The notes: generated by a model not told the origin, from the letters alone. A stretch of 64,000 nucleotides of DNA from Lytechinus pictus (GCF_037042905.1 NC_087252.1:4554201-4618200), one strand, 5' to 3'. Positions 23,190 to 34,059 are shown, counted from the stretch's first letter. Program-made: numbers and translations.

Positions 23190-23820
23190 AATGATTAATA
23201 TTAGATTGATTAAAATAACACATTTCTTTAAGTATAGTTGGAGATGGGTACAAAATGATTCAGTCCTAAAAGAGGTAAATGAAATAAACGAACCATTATA
23301 TTTCCGAGTATTCCCACTTTTTGATATAAAATCATTTCAACATGCTTGCAGAATTACATGGACTTCAATCAATAATGTCTGTAATAATAGTCTAAGCAAT
23401 TACCCATTCCTTTCTTCATAACTGGTAATAACATGAAATTGTTAGAAAATATCGATGCCTTCAAAAAGGCCTTAAAAACATTTTTCCAGACTTCTTGTAA
23501 TTTTTAGATCAGATCCCTCATTCTTACTTTCTTACTTTGTTATCTTGTATATATATTGTAAATACGTTTTTTTCTTACTTTTTCACATTTTGTCAACGTC
23601 TTTATCGTAAGTCAACTAAGCTTTTCTTTTCCTGTATTATATTTACATGTATATCTATGTAAGGGACCCCTCTGTAAAACAGCGTTGATATGTTATCAAC
23701 GCTGAGTACGGCAATCCCTCCGTCTTTTTAATGATCATTTCTTTGTAATTGTAAATATATCTATCGTTGTTGTAATTTTTAATTGACGGAAAATGAATAC
23801 AATACAATACAGTAATAGAA
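23190..23820 (+). pseudogene. 5'-truncated LINE, 3' end with ORF2 C-terminus
   Basis: At 23430-23505 the frame reads LLENIDAFKKALKTFF and stops, the typical last block of a CR1/L2-type ORF2 (...FKxxLKTxLF). It is followed by about 300 bp of AT-rich 3' UTR ending in the tail gaatacaatacaatac near 23810. The 5' limit is uncertain. The clade is not assigned. Confidence 0.5.
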
Positions 23821-24315
23821 ATAAATATTAACCCTTTGTATAAAACTATTTTTCGGACGATCATGTTTTTTAAAGGTATTTTTTCTAAATTTCTATGAGG
23901 TAATGGACGTCTACTATAATTTTTGTAAATAATAATTTGTGTAAGAATGGTCTGCCCCTTCTACTACGATATTTGCATATGGCATGGCAACCATCGTAAA
24001 TGTTCATATTATCGACACAGAATTTTAATACAAAATGCGAATACACTCTCATAGTTTAATTCGGCCATCGTCGCTCTTAAAGAATTACAAGACTGAAAAC
24101 CTCAACGAAAGGGGGAGGCAATTTGGAATATTTTTCCCATCATTTCTTTCGAGGTGGTAATTATATATATATTTGAAATTGAGAATGTTTTATTATTATT
24201 GCACTTCGCAGCCAAAAGTCTGAATTGTGCACAACTTACATGTATGTATTTGACATTACAACTGGTTAAAAAAAAATCAAACATGAAACAGCTCATTAGA
24301 AAGAGTGAACGTATA
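23821..24315. other. Intergenic, possible intron of the - strand secreted-protein gene
   Basis: AT-rich and without a bounded repeat. On the minus strand there is a polypyrimidine tract plus AG at about 24266-24280, followed 22 bases on by a gtaagt. A tiny exon is therefore conceivable, but it is not supported by any homology. Confidence 0.25.
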
Positions 24316-24408
24316 CACTGCAATAACTCCGGTGTTGATTTAACACCAGCCCGGAGTCTGTATATGTCCACACCAGAGAAGTGTGAAACAACACCAGTTT
24401 CGTTTTGG

Positions 24409-24580
24409 TTTATTCCCTAATTCGACTCTCAATCGTGAATAAATTATTTTCAATCACGCCTCACTATCCTTAAGCACAACCAGTGCAACAACATCAACAC
24501 CTGAAATAAATAACATTTATATATACTTTACAAAAAACATACCTGTTTCGATGGGAGCACCAAGCTTCGACGGCAAGACA
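24409..24580 (-). repeat. Ngaro split direct repeat B2
   Basis: Terminal 172-bp repeat, identical by eye to B1 at 24880-25051. The match stops abruptly at both ends, with flanking gttttgg on the host side and agcacg on the inner side. Confidence 0.9.
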
Positions 24581-24755
24581 GCACGAACGGTACTTACTGA
24601 CGAATGTACTTGCTCACTCTGAGGCCTCCCACTGAGTTCAGATCTCGTAGAACTCATCAATGTACTGTATATGCTGTAAGGCCTATCCATCCATCAGAAT
24701 TCTCTTTGCTCTATCTTCTTGTATCCAGTCAATCGTCCACATATCCATCCCGAAT

Positions 24756-24880
24756 AAGACGTCCGTACTGTGCTGTGTCGAACTCGGTCAGTGAATTCCG
24801 AATCGTTTAGGAATTCAGACACTCCTCACGCAAGCATTGTTATGCTAATCGGATACTTCTGCTAAGAAAAGAAAATGTAT
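24756..24880 (-). repeat. Ngaro split direct repeat A2
   Basis: This 125-bp repeat is identical by eye to A1 at 30519-30643 and abuts B1, as the split-repeat model of circular-intermediate replication predicts. A 175-bp spacer separates it from B2. Confidence 0.9.
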
Positions 24881-25051
24881 TTATTCCCTAATTCGACTCT
24901 CAATCGTGAATAAATTATTTTCAATCACGCCTCACTATCCTTAAGCACAACCAGTGCAACAACATCAACACCTGAAATAAATAACATTTATATATACTTT
25001 ACAAAAAACATACCTGTTTCGATGGGAGCACCAAGCTTCGACGGCAAGACA
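24880..25051 (-). repeat. Ngaro split direct repeat B1
   Basis: Second copy of the 172-bp B repeat, joined directly to A2. It lies just downstream of the recombinase remnant on the minus strand. Confidence 0.9.
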
Positions 25052-25267
25052 AGCCAAACATATAGCTCCCCCTCTCAGTCAAACAAAGAACGGGTAAACA
25101 AGAAAATTAGTTACACAACGCAATAATTTCAATTTAACCAACTTTTAAAGTATAATGAGAATAATACATGTCTCATTCAACAATCTCATCGAACACCTAC
25201 AATCCATCTTTAACAAAGTTATACGTATAATCATACTGAGGCTAATTTACCCGGTATAAAAATAATT

Positions 25268-26168
25268 CTAAAGCCCCAAAGTCATAGAAACTGAAAGACG
25301 ATCCGTCATATTGTCTTTCATATATCCATCCTTAGCAGTCTCCGACCTCCACCTACCATGTTTCTTAAACAACCTGTCTGGAACACCAAAGTTCGCTGCT
25401 GCTGTGGCTCCGCCACTTCGGAAGCTATGCATGCCAAAACTCTTTGGATTCAACCCTACTTTCGCCAACGCCTCTCTCAATAATTATAAACATCTAGTAT
25501 AAGACAACTGTCCACGTCTTAACTTGTAACTATTACTGGATTTACAGTAATTTAGAGGCCTAAAATGAAATTCTTCATCAGAGGCATCGTTAAGCCCCGC
25601 TGCAATCAAATATTTCCTCAAAGCTAATACTGGGCAGGTGGGGGAATCTGTAGCACCTATAGAAACCCATGCTCCTTGCCCGTAAATATCGGTTTTACTT
25701 TTCATGATGAAAATATTCACATGAGACAAATACAAGTCTAAATCACATCTATGAATATGTATCATTTCATCAAATCGTAGAAAGCCTGCGTAGGAAATCA
25801 AAATCATAGCACATAATCGAATATCTAATAGACTCGTTGAAGATCCATACTTCTCAACAACTGCTTTCAAAATGTCCGGGGTTATAACTTCTTTCTTAAC
25901 GATCGGTTTGTTTAGTAATTTATTTAAACCTTGTAAAACAATATGTATGAACTTGCGATCACAGGGATTAACATTCATCCTTGACTTGCAGTCAAAATGC
26001 CACTTAATGGCGTAAAAAAGCCGACTCTATCCTCGAATAAGGAGCTTCTCTTTGATACAAATGAATAAGATAGCGACTAATATCTTCTGGTTCTGCTGTG
26101 TCAGAATTTACCTTATTTTTCTTACACCAATCTCTCCAGATATTCAACGCTCTGTTGTATTTACTCAT
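25268..26168 (-). pseudogene. Ngaro tyrosine recombinase, broken
   Basis: This is the integrase that would insert the circular DNA copy. From 26168 downward, a SAM-like core-binding segment (KYNRALNIWRDWCKK...) runs into a frameshift near 26012. The catalytic domain then follows with the first Arg in GFLRFDE, then a TAA stop at 25484-25486, and in the same frame HSFRSGGAT (His and second Arg), HGRW and a Tyr in DGYMKD. The R-H-R-Y set is therefore still visible, separated by one frameshift and one stop. Confidence 0.88.
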
Positions 26169-26943
26169 AGTGTATCAGCTCTCGAAGCTGTCAAGACCTT
26201 GTTCAAAGTTATATCATATCCTTCATGAAGATAATTTCTGGATTTAAGAAAAATTAAACAAAACTTAAGCTTGTGTATATATTTATCTCAATACAATATA
26301 TTCAATTTGTGATAAATTCTAAAGTTCAGTCATTCTTATCAAATTCTCAAAATTTAATCACTTCTAATACGTTTTACAGCCATGACAGCAAAATTAAATA
26401 TCAGCTATGCAGCTATCCTCAAACCAGATGGTTTTATATTTTCACTAAAATTTCAGTATGAAATTCATTAGATCACAATTCCATATCAGAATTCGTTCCA
26501 ATCGTCTTGAAGGCTTAGCAAAACAATAGCTTTGGGATTCATTTCCTTTGCGAAAATATTTATTTTTGCCTTAAAAACACTCGCAAAAAACTTTCTGAAA
26601 CATTTTATTCTCAAGAATTATGTAATTTTGAGACTTTGAATGTTTTCAATCATCACCAATTTCTTCATTCTGAGCTCCGCTGCCAGTAAATTATAACTAA
26701 TTTGAGAATGAAATCTCATATAAATTCCTTATCAACCTTTACGATGGTTATTCTTTTACATAATCACAACATTCTCCAATTTCCATCACCACTTCTTTGC
26801 TCTGCAGCATAAGTGGATCCTAGCTATGCAGCTATCTGCCATGCGGCCGTGTAAAAATTACATGTTGCATTCCAACAGTATAATTTTGAATTAACCTCCA
26901 TCAAATGGATTTATTACATACCAACATTCATGTCAGCCATCTC
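26169..26943. other. Ngaro interior between RNase H and recombinase
   Basis: AT-rich, no usable frame on either strand. The similar phrases 'agctatgcagctatc' near 26403 and 26822 hint at a short internal repeat. This could be decayed coding sequence or a spacer. Confidence 0.4.
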
Positions 26944-27825
26944 TCACAAACCGTTAAGGCGTAGACATAAGACCGGGCTTTGGAATTTCTTTGTCCCAAA
27001 AATGGATTTTTTTTGTTGTTGTTTATTTCTGCCTTGAACGAAAATTCCTTGAGGATTATCAATTTTGAAGTATTCAGAGATTAAGGAACGAAAATCACTT
27101 TGTTCAGAGAAAAGAATCGGCCAGAAGGGTGCAGACGGCCAGAAGGGAACAACCAAAGTCCCCCTAGCAGAACGAACCTTCAGATGCTTAAGTACTTGTC
27201 CTATACATTCGATAGGTGGAACCAACCAATTATTCTCGCCCGACCAATTACATGAGAAGGAATCAACATGACCTGTTAGGGGACACCAAAATTTAGAATT
27301 GAACTTCTTAATTTTGAAATTAAAATCGTCCGCAAATCTTTTCACAGTGTGAAGGCCCCAGATTTTGTCCAAAAATCCGAAAAATTCATCTGACACACCC
27401 CAATCATCAAAATCTATGATGCGACTTAGTGCATCTGCAAAACGGTTCTCCTCTCTGGGAACCCAATGAACGTGAAGACTAATGTGGTTTCTTTTACACA
27501 AATCAAAGCTGTGTAAACTCATCTCATGCAATTCTGCAATCATATTTCCTTTATTTACAATCGATTCTACTCCTTTATTATCACAGAAGACCTTGACAGT
27601 TTTATGTCTCAAGTGAGATGCAAATGTTCGAAGTGCCATACTTACTGACTTGAGTTCTCTCCAAGTGGAGCTTTTAACCATTTCAAACTCAATCCAATCT
27701 CATCCCATTTCATGCCTGCGCACTCAGAAACACAGGCCCCGCAGCCTGATGGACTTGCATCAGAATAGATGAAAGTCTGTGGAACTGAATAAGCAGAAAT
27801 AATGTTTACGTTAAGAATATGCACA
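26944..27825 (-). pseudogene. Ngaro RNase H and adjoining DIRS-type region, frameshifted
   Basis: The minus-strand frame ending at 27642 begins the RNase H fold with IYSDASPSGCGA. A frameshift around 27650-27690 moves it to the frame that carries CDNKG and HWVPREENRFADALSR, the later acidic and His motifs. The same frame continues with the segment typical of DIRS/Ngaro proteins after RNase H: VKRFADDFN, FNSKFWCP and VVPFWPSAPFWPIL. RNase H would remove template RNA during reverse transcription. Confidence 0.85.
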
Positions 27826-27879
27826 TTCTTCTCCAGAAGAAGAACACGAATATTAAATCATCACTATTGATCACATTAT

Positions 27880-28068
27880 CGGTAGAGCGGGGGTTTCGGA
27901 TTCCGGTGACCCGGGTTCGATTCCCAAGTGGTGCGCTAGTGCCCTTTGGTAAGGCATTTATCCTCATTACCAGGTCCCTCGGAGAGGACCTTAAGCCGTT
28001 GGTCCACTGGTTGCTTGCTCACAGGCATTCGTGCTTTCTTAGCAGTCAGGTAAAACAACCTCGGTATA
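27880..28068 (+). repeat. tRNA-derived SINE (family B) inserted in the Ngaro element
   Basis: It starts within a tRNA-like head (ggtagagcggg, then the B box gggttcgattccc), with the first bases of the tRNA missing. It continues through a body (ggtccctcggagaggacctt ... cttagcagtcaggtaaaa) to the tail ggtata. The heptamer acattat flanks it at 27873-27879 and 28069-28075, a target duplication. The body recurs at 31480-31593. It separates the RT and RNase H parts of the host element. Confidence 0.85.
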
Positions 28069-28075
28069 ACATTAT

Positions 28076-28560
28076 GTCCTATCCCAATGTACCCTCCGGA
28101 TGATTTCGTGATGCATAAATCTGGTTTTAAATTGAGTAACTGTGCCAAACACTGGATACAATGTATCTTTCCAACTATAACTACGATCTTTCGTGCTGAA
28201 ACATCAGGCAATTCTGCTTGAAATGAATCTAAACATAATTCAAGATCCTTCATCCTTCTTTCAGTAATCTTTATATAAGCTACTCTGCTTTCCCGTGGTA
28301 TTCTAACCAATCCAAACACTGGACAGGAGTCCATTGAGATATTTCTCAACATTTGGTATCAAACCTGCTTCAAGTATGTCATTTTCACCGTCTTGACCAT
28401 AGTATCATACGAATCAAAGGAAGCAGCACGACCCAATCATCTATATACAAAGCAATGAAAATACCATTTCTACGCCAATGATTAACAATAGGCTTGAATC
28501 ATGTAATGAAAACAAAGGTAGCTGTTGCCAACCCAATGGCAAAACCTAAAAAGAGAAAAA
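28076..28560 (-). pseudogene. Ngaro reverse transcriptase remnant
   Basis: The catalytic YIDDW is encoded at 28447 down to 28433, within the readable segment GIFIALYIDDWVVLL. Downstream on the minus strand (28352 to about 28078), a frame with FGLVRIPRES and an ARKIVVIVGKIHCIQCLAQLL segment matches the thumb region of DIRS-type RTs. Frames differ between the two parts, so the gene is broken. RT sequence further upstream (28560-29300) is too decayed for me to follow. Confidence 0.8.
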
Positions 28561-29352
28561 CCTTGTACCACTACCAAAATCCCAACTAAATCCTACAATT
28601 GTCCATGCACTTGAAAAATGTAATAATGATGATAACCTTGCTTAAGTTAAAAGGAAAGCATAAAATCTCCCTTTTTTAAATAAGACATGACTACATTCCA
28701 TAATAGTGTTCTTCCACAAGTGTTAGTTGACATAACGTAAACCAAGAATCAGTCTCTTTTTATATCTGAACTCTGAATTGAATCTGAAAGGGGGTTAACA
28801 TCATGGGGTGCAGTGGTGGATTCAACAACCAAACCATTTTTAATAATAATTCGTTAATGGCTTCAGAAACGAAATCGGGATCGATGTCAATGCTGACTTA
28901 TCATCTTATTATAAGGTACACTTGTAACCGTGTTCAGTGACATCTACAGCAATTTGAGATGCATCAGTTGATTTCCAAGTTGTAAGGAAGCATTCAATCT
29001 ACCTTTAACCAAAGGTTCTGAATTTCATTGATCATACTCATAATTTCTCAAATAAAATTCTTCCTCCTACCATGCACATCTTGTCAAATCAACAATAAGT
29101 TAACGTTACTCGATGTTTCCCAACCGAAACAAATTCAACAATGCTCTGTTTCTGTATTTCTTAATTTAGAAGGGCCCGCTGACGGACCAGGAGTAGTCAA
29201 TATATTCCAGATTGTTTGATCTGTGTCATATCTATGTCTAGGTTCATTAGTTAAAGGTGTAATTTAACCAAAATAACACATCTTTTCTTAACATATAATT
29301 ATGGACTGGGTAGGATCAAGATAGATTGCTTTGCTACGCGCTTCTGATCATT
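28561..29352. other. Ngaro interior, decayed RT N-terminal part
   Basis: By position this should encode the RT fingers and palm. I could not read a convincing frame through it; only AT-rich fragments remain. Confidence 0.35.
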
Positions 29353-30282
29353 CTACTCTTCAGTTTTCAAATACCACACTTCGTCAAATACAGAACAAAA
29401 CTGACATTTACCTTGCTCAGTTTGACCATGATCAATCATAGATCCCTTAACTCTGTTGAGCATTGTTATCTCTGACGGATGAATCTTGCTTCCTGATACC
29501 TGGGCAACTTCTCCACTGCCCGTGCCTACCACAGGCAAAACATTCGTCGGTGGTCTGAAGCCACTTGCATACCCGCGCCAACTATATTGTACATATAAGT
29601 TGGCGACACTGCCAAGCGAATATCGATTTCTTGACCCAAAGGCTGCGAAATAAGTTGTCGGAAGTAGTAGAAGAACCTTGAAAATTTCCAACATTCTTGC
29701 CCAATATAACCCTCATTTGTTGAACGAAATACCTATACGCTTTCTATTTACACAAGCCTGAGCTTGCCTCATTCTTTTCTCCCTCATCAGAGTCGCATGT
29801 TATTAATTAAGTCACTCAAGTATTCATCCACTGCGGACCAACCTAAAATATAAAAATGATCTCTTTATATTTATTTGATTGATCTCCCATAATTAAGTCC
29901 AAGTAATTCCGCTGAAAAACGAACATCTTCCATTAACAACATAAGGCCATATCTATTATGTACAACCGTTCATAAATTTCAAAAGCAATAGCCTAGTTTG
30001 GAATTTTCATTCATCTTTATCTCACTAACCTGCTTCAGATCCATCTGCTTTTCTGATATGTTTCTTCCTTTTTGTTATATCTGCAATACCTTCCTTCAGC
30101 AAAGCAAGGGCTGCGCCCGCTGCTTACCTTACTCTAATAAGGCCAATTTTTTATCCAACTCCTCCTGGCGTCTAGAATTATATTCATATTGTACCTTATT
30201 ACCTTTCGAAAGACATCTCCGACACCCTTTTTTAGTTGTAGAAGCTCCGCTGACCCGGGCAGTGAATCAAGAATCAACATAA
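29353..30282 (-). pseudogene. Ngaro gag-like region, broken
   Basis: At 30240-30136 the minus strand reads KKGCRRCLSKGNKVQYEYN followed by a charged helix and a stop. The C-x2-C ... N-x-x-QYE-x-N pattern fits the first open frame of DIRS/Ngaro elements as I know it. A second open segment (29694-29353, about 113 codons, with CQFC near its end) may be its decayed continuation. The function would be a nucleic-acid-binding structural protein. This call is less certain than the enzymes. Confidence 0.55.
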
Positions 30283-30966
30283 TCAAACAGCCAGCCCAAT
30301 CTTTAAACGAGCCAATGCTTCATTTGTAGCATTGCTTACAAGAAGGCGAAGGGACTCCAGATTATTGAGTAGAATTTTCTGAAAATGCCTTTAATTTGTG
30401 GCCTAACCCGAGGTTAATTTCTTGATTCGCCATTATTTTATATTTAACGTCGAATCCAAACGTAGATCTATTACGATAAGGCCTATAGAGTTTAACACGT
30501 GGAAGAAGCGTTGATAAAAAGACGTCCGTACTGTGCTGTGTCGAACTCGGTCAGTGAATTCCGAATCGTTTAGGAATTCAGACACTCCTCACGCAAGCAT
30601 TGTTATGCTAATCGGATACTTCTGCTAAGAAAAGAAAATGTATCTAACACCAGAAAGGTATTTGTACAACACCAATTAGTATTAAAACAGCATCGGTTTG
30701 ATTCCAAACTGGTTTTTGTTTTAATACTTATCTGGTGTGAACATATATAGATTCCGGGCTGGTGTTAAATCAACACCGGAGTTTTTGCAGTGACAGACTA
30801 AAAGCAAAAGGTAAAGTAAACTCGGAAAAGTGGTGATGGTGTCTGTAGGACGCATTTGTTAGCATCCTGATTTGTATAGGCCTACTCGGTTGATTTATCT
30901 CGACCCTTTTCTTGTGGAAACTTACTTTTATAAATTTTGAATATGAGTATGATAAGATGATCTTAC

Positions 30967-31315
30967 CCTTTTTAATAAGAGATCTGGAGTCATCAGCCAA
31001 TAAAGCTTCGTCGATAGTATCGTCATCCCATAAAGTTTCGTCGATGGTATCGTCATCCCATAAAGTTTCGTCGATGGTATCGTCAGTTAATAGAGTTTCG
31101 TCGATGGTATCGTCAGTCAATAGAGTTTCGTCGATGGTATCGTCATCCAGTAAAGTTTCGTCGATGGTATCGTCATCCCATAAAGTTTCGTCGATAGTAT
31201 CGTCAGTCAATAGAGTTTCATCGATAGTATCGTCATTGTTACTGAGACTACGACCACTCGTGATCGAAGCGAAATCCACCAGAAGACACAAGACTGCAAT
31301 AACTTTGGGTGACAT
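30967..31315 (-). CDS. Secreted acidic decapeptide-repeat protein, first coding exon (partial)
   Basis: The ATG at 31315 opens MSPKVIAVLCLLVDFASITSG, a clear signal peptide with likely cleavage after SG. Then come RSLSNN and eight tandem 10-residue repeats DDTIDETLxx, where xx is LT, WD, LD or LA and the last copy has A for T, then DDSRSLIKK. The exon ends at 30967 in phase 1 before gtaaga. A polypyrimidine tract and gcag sit one base upstream of the ATG, so a non-coding first exon is likely. The acidic block of about 80 residues followed by a basic stretch recalls the acidic pro-regions that neutralise cationic peptides, but that is inference. I do not recognise the family, and downstream exons were not found. 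Confidence 0.7.
30997..31240 (-). repeat. 30-bp coding minisatellite, eight units
   Basis: The eight decapeptides correspond to eight 30-bp units with high identity (tcgatggtatcgtcatccca + taaagtttcg type on the + strand). Differences concentrate in the two variable codons at the end of each unit. The length is an exact multiple of three and no unit contains a stop. Confidence 0.85.
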
Positions 31316-31479
31316 GCTGCAAACCAAGGAAAAAGGAAATTCTATAAGAAAGCAAATTTTATCAAACCTTTAAAAAGATTCAATATCGCTAAGGGTTTTT
31401 ACGTAAATGTGGATTTGTTTCAACACGTAAAACCAAATAAAAACAGGAAAACCACAACTTCATGTAGGGTTTAATGGCA

Positions 31480-31593
31480 TACCAGGTCCCTCGGAGAGGA
31501 CCTTAAGCTGTCGGTCCCCTGGTTACTTGCTCACAGGCATTCGTGCTTTCTTAGCAGTCAGGTAAAAAACCTCGATATAACATAACATAACAT
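31480..31593 (+). repeat. SINE family B, 5'-truncated copy
   Basis: Starting 'taccaggtccctcggagagg', it matches the body of the SINE at 27880-28068 through 'cttagcagtcaggtaaaa', and ends in (ataac)n. The tRNA head is missing. It lies 165 bp upstream of the secreted-protein exon, on the opposite strand. Confidence 0.85.
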
Positions 31594-33843
31594 ATTCAAA
31601 ATACAAGCATAGACGGGTTGACTCTATGCTCATACAAGTTTATTCTATTGATTTCAAATCCAAACATAAAGGATTAGACTCAAATGAAAATTAACAGTTT
31701 TTTAAATAAATTATCAAACAAGATTTACATTGATAAATGAATATTTTTAACAATAAACAAAGCCACAAATTAAACAAAACGAAAAAAGTTTGCTAACCCC
31801 CCCCCCCCCCCTTAACACTTCTACATTATTTAAACCCCCATTCTTACCTGTTAAGGAATCAATAAAGGTCACTAGAGAATGGCCTGTGCTGACGGGTAAT
31901 TATGGCTGTTTGTAAGCGTGTGTAAGGATGATCTCTTGACAACCTAAAGAGAAGAATTCATAAAGGGAAATCAAATTACATTCATGCAATTATGAACAGG
32001 ATAGAAGGCACAATATATAAGGAAACAGTTTACAGAATATACTAGAGATTATACATTATTATTTATCTTTAATTATAAACCGCGTTCATAAGCAATTTTC
32101 TGCGGCATTCATATACCCCTTGAAAAATAAAGTTGAGCAAAGCGTTTAAGGAAAGCGACTATCGTAAAAGCTCTTTATTCCTCTTGACGCAACGAAATCA
32201 AAGTTCTTTATTCCTACCAGTTCTTGCCAATCTAGCAAACTCATGGAATAGCATTCAACGTTCTCTCGTCTCTAGGTAGGACTGGAACTGATGACTTGAT
32301 AAAGAAAACATTATATAAAATACTTGTTTCACCGGGTTGGCTTTTTCTGCTACGTGACTTGATGCAAAACAGCTTTACAAGTTAACCAATCAAATTTAAT
32401 CAACCATTTTTTTTCACCGAATATGGTCATGTTTTGTAGCACAAAAGTAGATGCACCCCATTGTATATGCATATGATATAGCGGCACCCCCCCCCAAAAA
32501 AAAAAAAGTAATAATAATAATAATAAATATATATATATATATATATATATTACTCGTTTACACAAGATTGACACCCTTTTTACGAAAGATTTTATATCTT
32601 GGTTTCATGGCTGTGATATTAACCGGTACTCTTTCAACCGTCATTCAAACAAATTGTCTAGGTTGAGTTGTCTCTATATCACTTGAGAGGTAAAATAATC
32701 CTTTTGTATTAAACGAGTTACCACATGAGTGACAACTTGAAGTGGATTTATTTTACGTCTTTCTTTTGAATATTGTTTTTTATATGAAAGAGAAGTAAAG
32801 TAACCCTCCTCTAAGAATGAGTTACAATATGACTGCCAGTTTGAAGTGGAATTCACGTTTATGTCTTTTTTTTCTTCAAGAAATTGTTTTTATGAAAGCA
32901 TCAATTTTCCGCCTACATTTTTTGTTTGCTGAACTTTGCAGCCCTATTTTATTTTGTTTTTCACCTCCTCTTCGCTCGATCTTTCCTCTTCTACTTTGTT
33001 TCTGACAATGTCTCTCTCTTTTCTTTTACTCAACTTCCACTTGTATTAATCCCTATTCTAACACTTGTTATTGGTTAGTACAAAATACAATAAAAATTCA
33101 TTTAAAAAAATAGCGGGAGAAGAAAAATGACAAATTTAGCTCTTTTTCTTGCGATTTTGATGACAATTTTAAAAAGTTTCTTGACAATTTCGCCAACTTA
33201 TTTTTTTATTTCATGTGTTCTAACCTTTAGCTAAGACTGAAAATGATTAGACTGTTCAGAGAGTATATGAATGTTATGTTTGCCGCGGTGTTTCTGTCAC
33301 GATACTATGTGTAAAACAACTTTAAAAGGGAACCAATCAAATTGAATGAACCGTGTTTCGACCATTATTTTTTTATATATTCATTTTTACAGCAGTACAC
33401 GGTTTGAATATGAATAAGTAATTACTATCGCATTGTGATTTTTCCGACATCTGTACAGCTGCACCCAAAATTATATTCTTTGTATTGCTTTACACAAAAT
33501 TTGCACCATTTTCCGCAACATAAATATATATGATGTAATAATGCCAAAAAAAAGAGAGGGTGGACCGGAGAGAGATGGAGGGGGGAGAATGAATGGAAAG
33601 AGAGAGGGGGAGAAGGAGCGAGAGAAAGTCGGAGGGTGTTCGTCTGTGTGTGTGTGAGGGTGTACGGGTGAGGGTGTGTGTGTGTGAGGACGTGTGATTG
33701 TAATGAACTTATTCTGACTTTAGTGCATGACCTACACTCCTTTCATTTTTACCCATCAACCGGGGACGTCCCCGGTTCGGATATCGATGCCAATCAAGCC
33801 CTCATCTCATTTCAAATCTCGTTTCATACACTAAAGTAAACTC
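31594..33843. other. Intergenic, no gene recognised
   Basis: AT-rich DNA with homopolymer C (about 31797-31811), an (AT)n run at about 32525-32550 and a G/A- then GT-rich stretch at 33545-33690. Two segments beginning near 32340 and 33290 share 'aaaacagctttacaagttaa'-like text, so a diverged duplication is possible. Confidence 0.45.
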
Positions 33844-33920
33844 ATGGCTTGTAAAAAGTGTCAATTCTGCCAACATGTCAAGCTCGAGTCGTGTGTGTAT
33901 GACGGAAGTATGCGTCCCCG
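33844..33920 (+). CDS. Candidate first coding exon, Cys-rich (speculative)
   Basis: The ATG at 33844 follows an in-frame stop. It opens MACKKCQFCQHVKLESC, giving 25 codons plus two bases to a strong donor (ccccg/gtaagt at 33921). The C-x2-C-x2-C pattern is suggestive of metal binding, but the peptide is too short to assign. No downstream exon was recognised, so chance is a real alternative. Confidence 0.25.
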
Positions 33921-34059
33921 GTAAGTTCACGTTATGTACGAATATTGGCCCGGCTCATACGGGATTAAATTAAACTTTTTTAGTGTATGAAACCACAAAG
34001 AACAAGACTGGATGTGTGAGCGTGTGTAAGTTTTTTCTGGGTTTTTTTACGAAGTAAGA

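Larger units (their letters stand above)
24409..30643 (-). mobile_element. Ngaro-type tyrosine-recombinase retroelement, 6.2 kb, split direct repeats
   Basis: Read on the minus strand the order is A1 (30643-30519), coding interior, B1 (25051-24880), A2 (24880-24756), spacer, B2 (24580-24409). This A1-ORFs-B1A2B2 layout is the hallmark of Ngaro-like members of the DIRS order, which integrate by a tyrosine recombinase and leave no target duplication; none is seen here. The two A copies (125 bp) and the two B copies (172 bp) look identical by eye. The interior retains gag-like, reverse transcriptase, RNase H and tyrosine recombinase segments in the expected order, but all are broken by stops or frameshifts, and a SINE sits between RT and RNase H. 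The element is itself inserted in a MITE. Confidence 0.9.
24316..30792. mobile_element. MITE split in two by the Ngaro-type retroelement
   Basis: The left half 24316-24408 starts cactgcaataactccggtg. The right half 30644-30792 ends ccggagtttttgcagtg, its imperfect inverse. The arms stay complementary for about 80 bp (ttgatttaacaccagcccgg and inverse, then 'caccaga'). Removing 24409-30643 leaves a MITE of about 240 bp with the repeated word 'aacacc'. The exact target duplication is unclear. Confidence 0.8.

Noticed and set aside
30912-31373. 153-codon + strand open frame with SSSHKVSSMV repeats
   Set aside because: It is the antisense of the acidic-repeat exon; only the minus strand has a signal peptide, a good donor and a fitting acceptor.
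33765-33785. Perfect palindrome ccggggacgtccccgg as a possible regulatory site
   Set aside because: A single short palindrome of this kind is expected by chance in 64 kb with clustered GC; no partner site or promoter context was seen.
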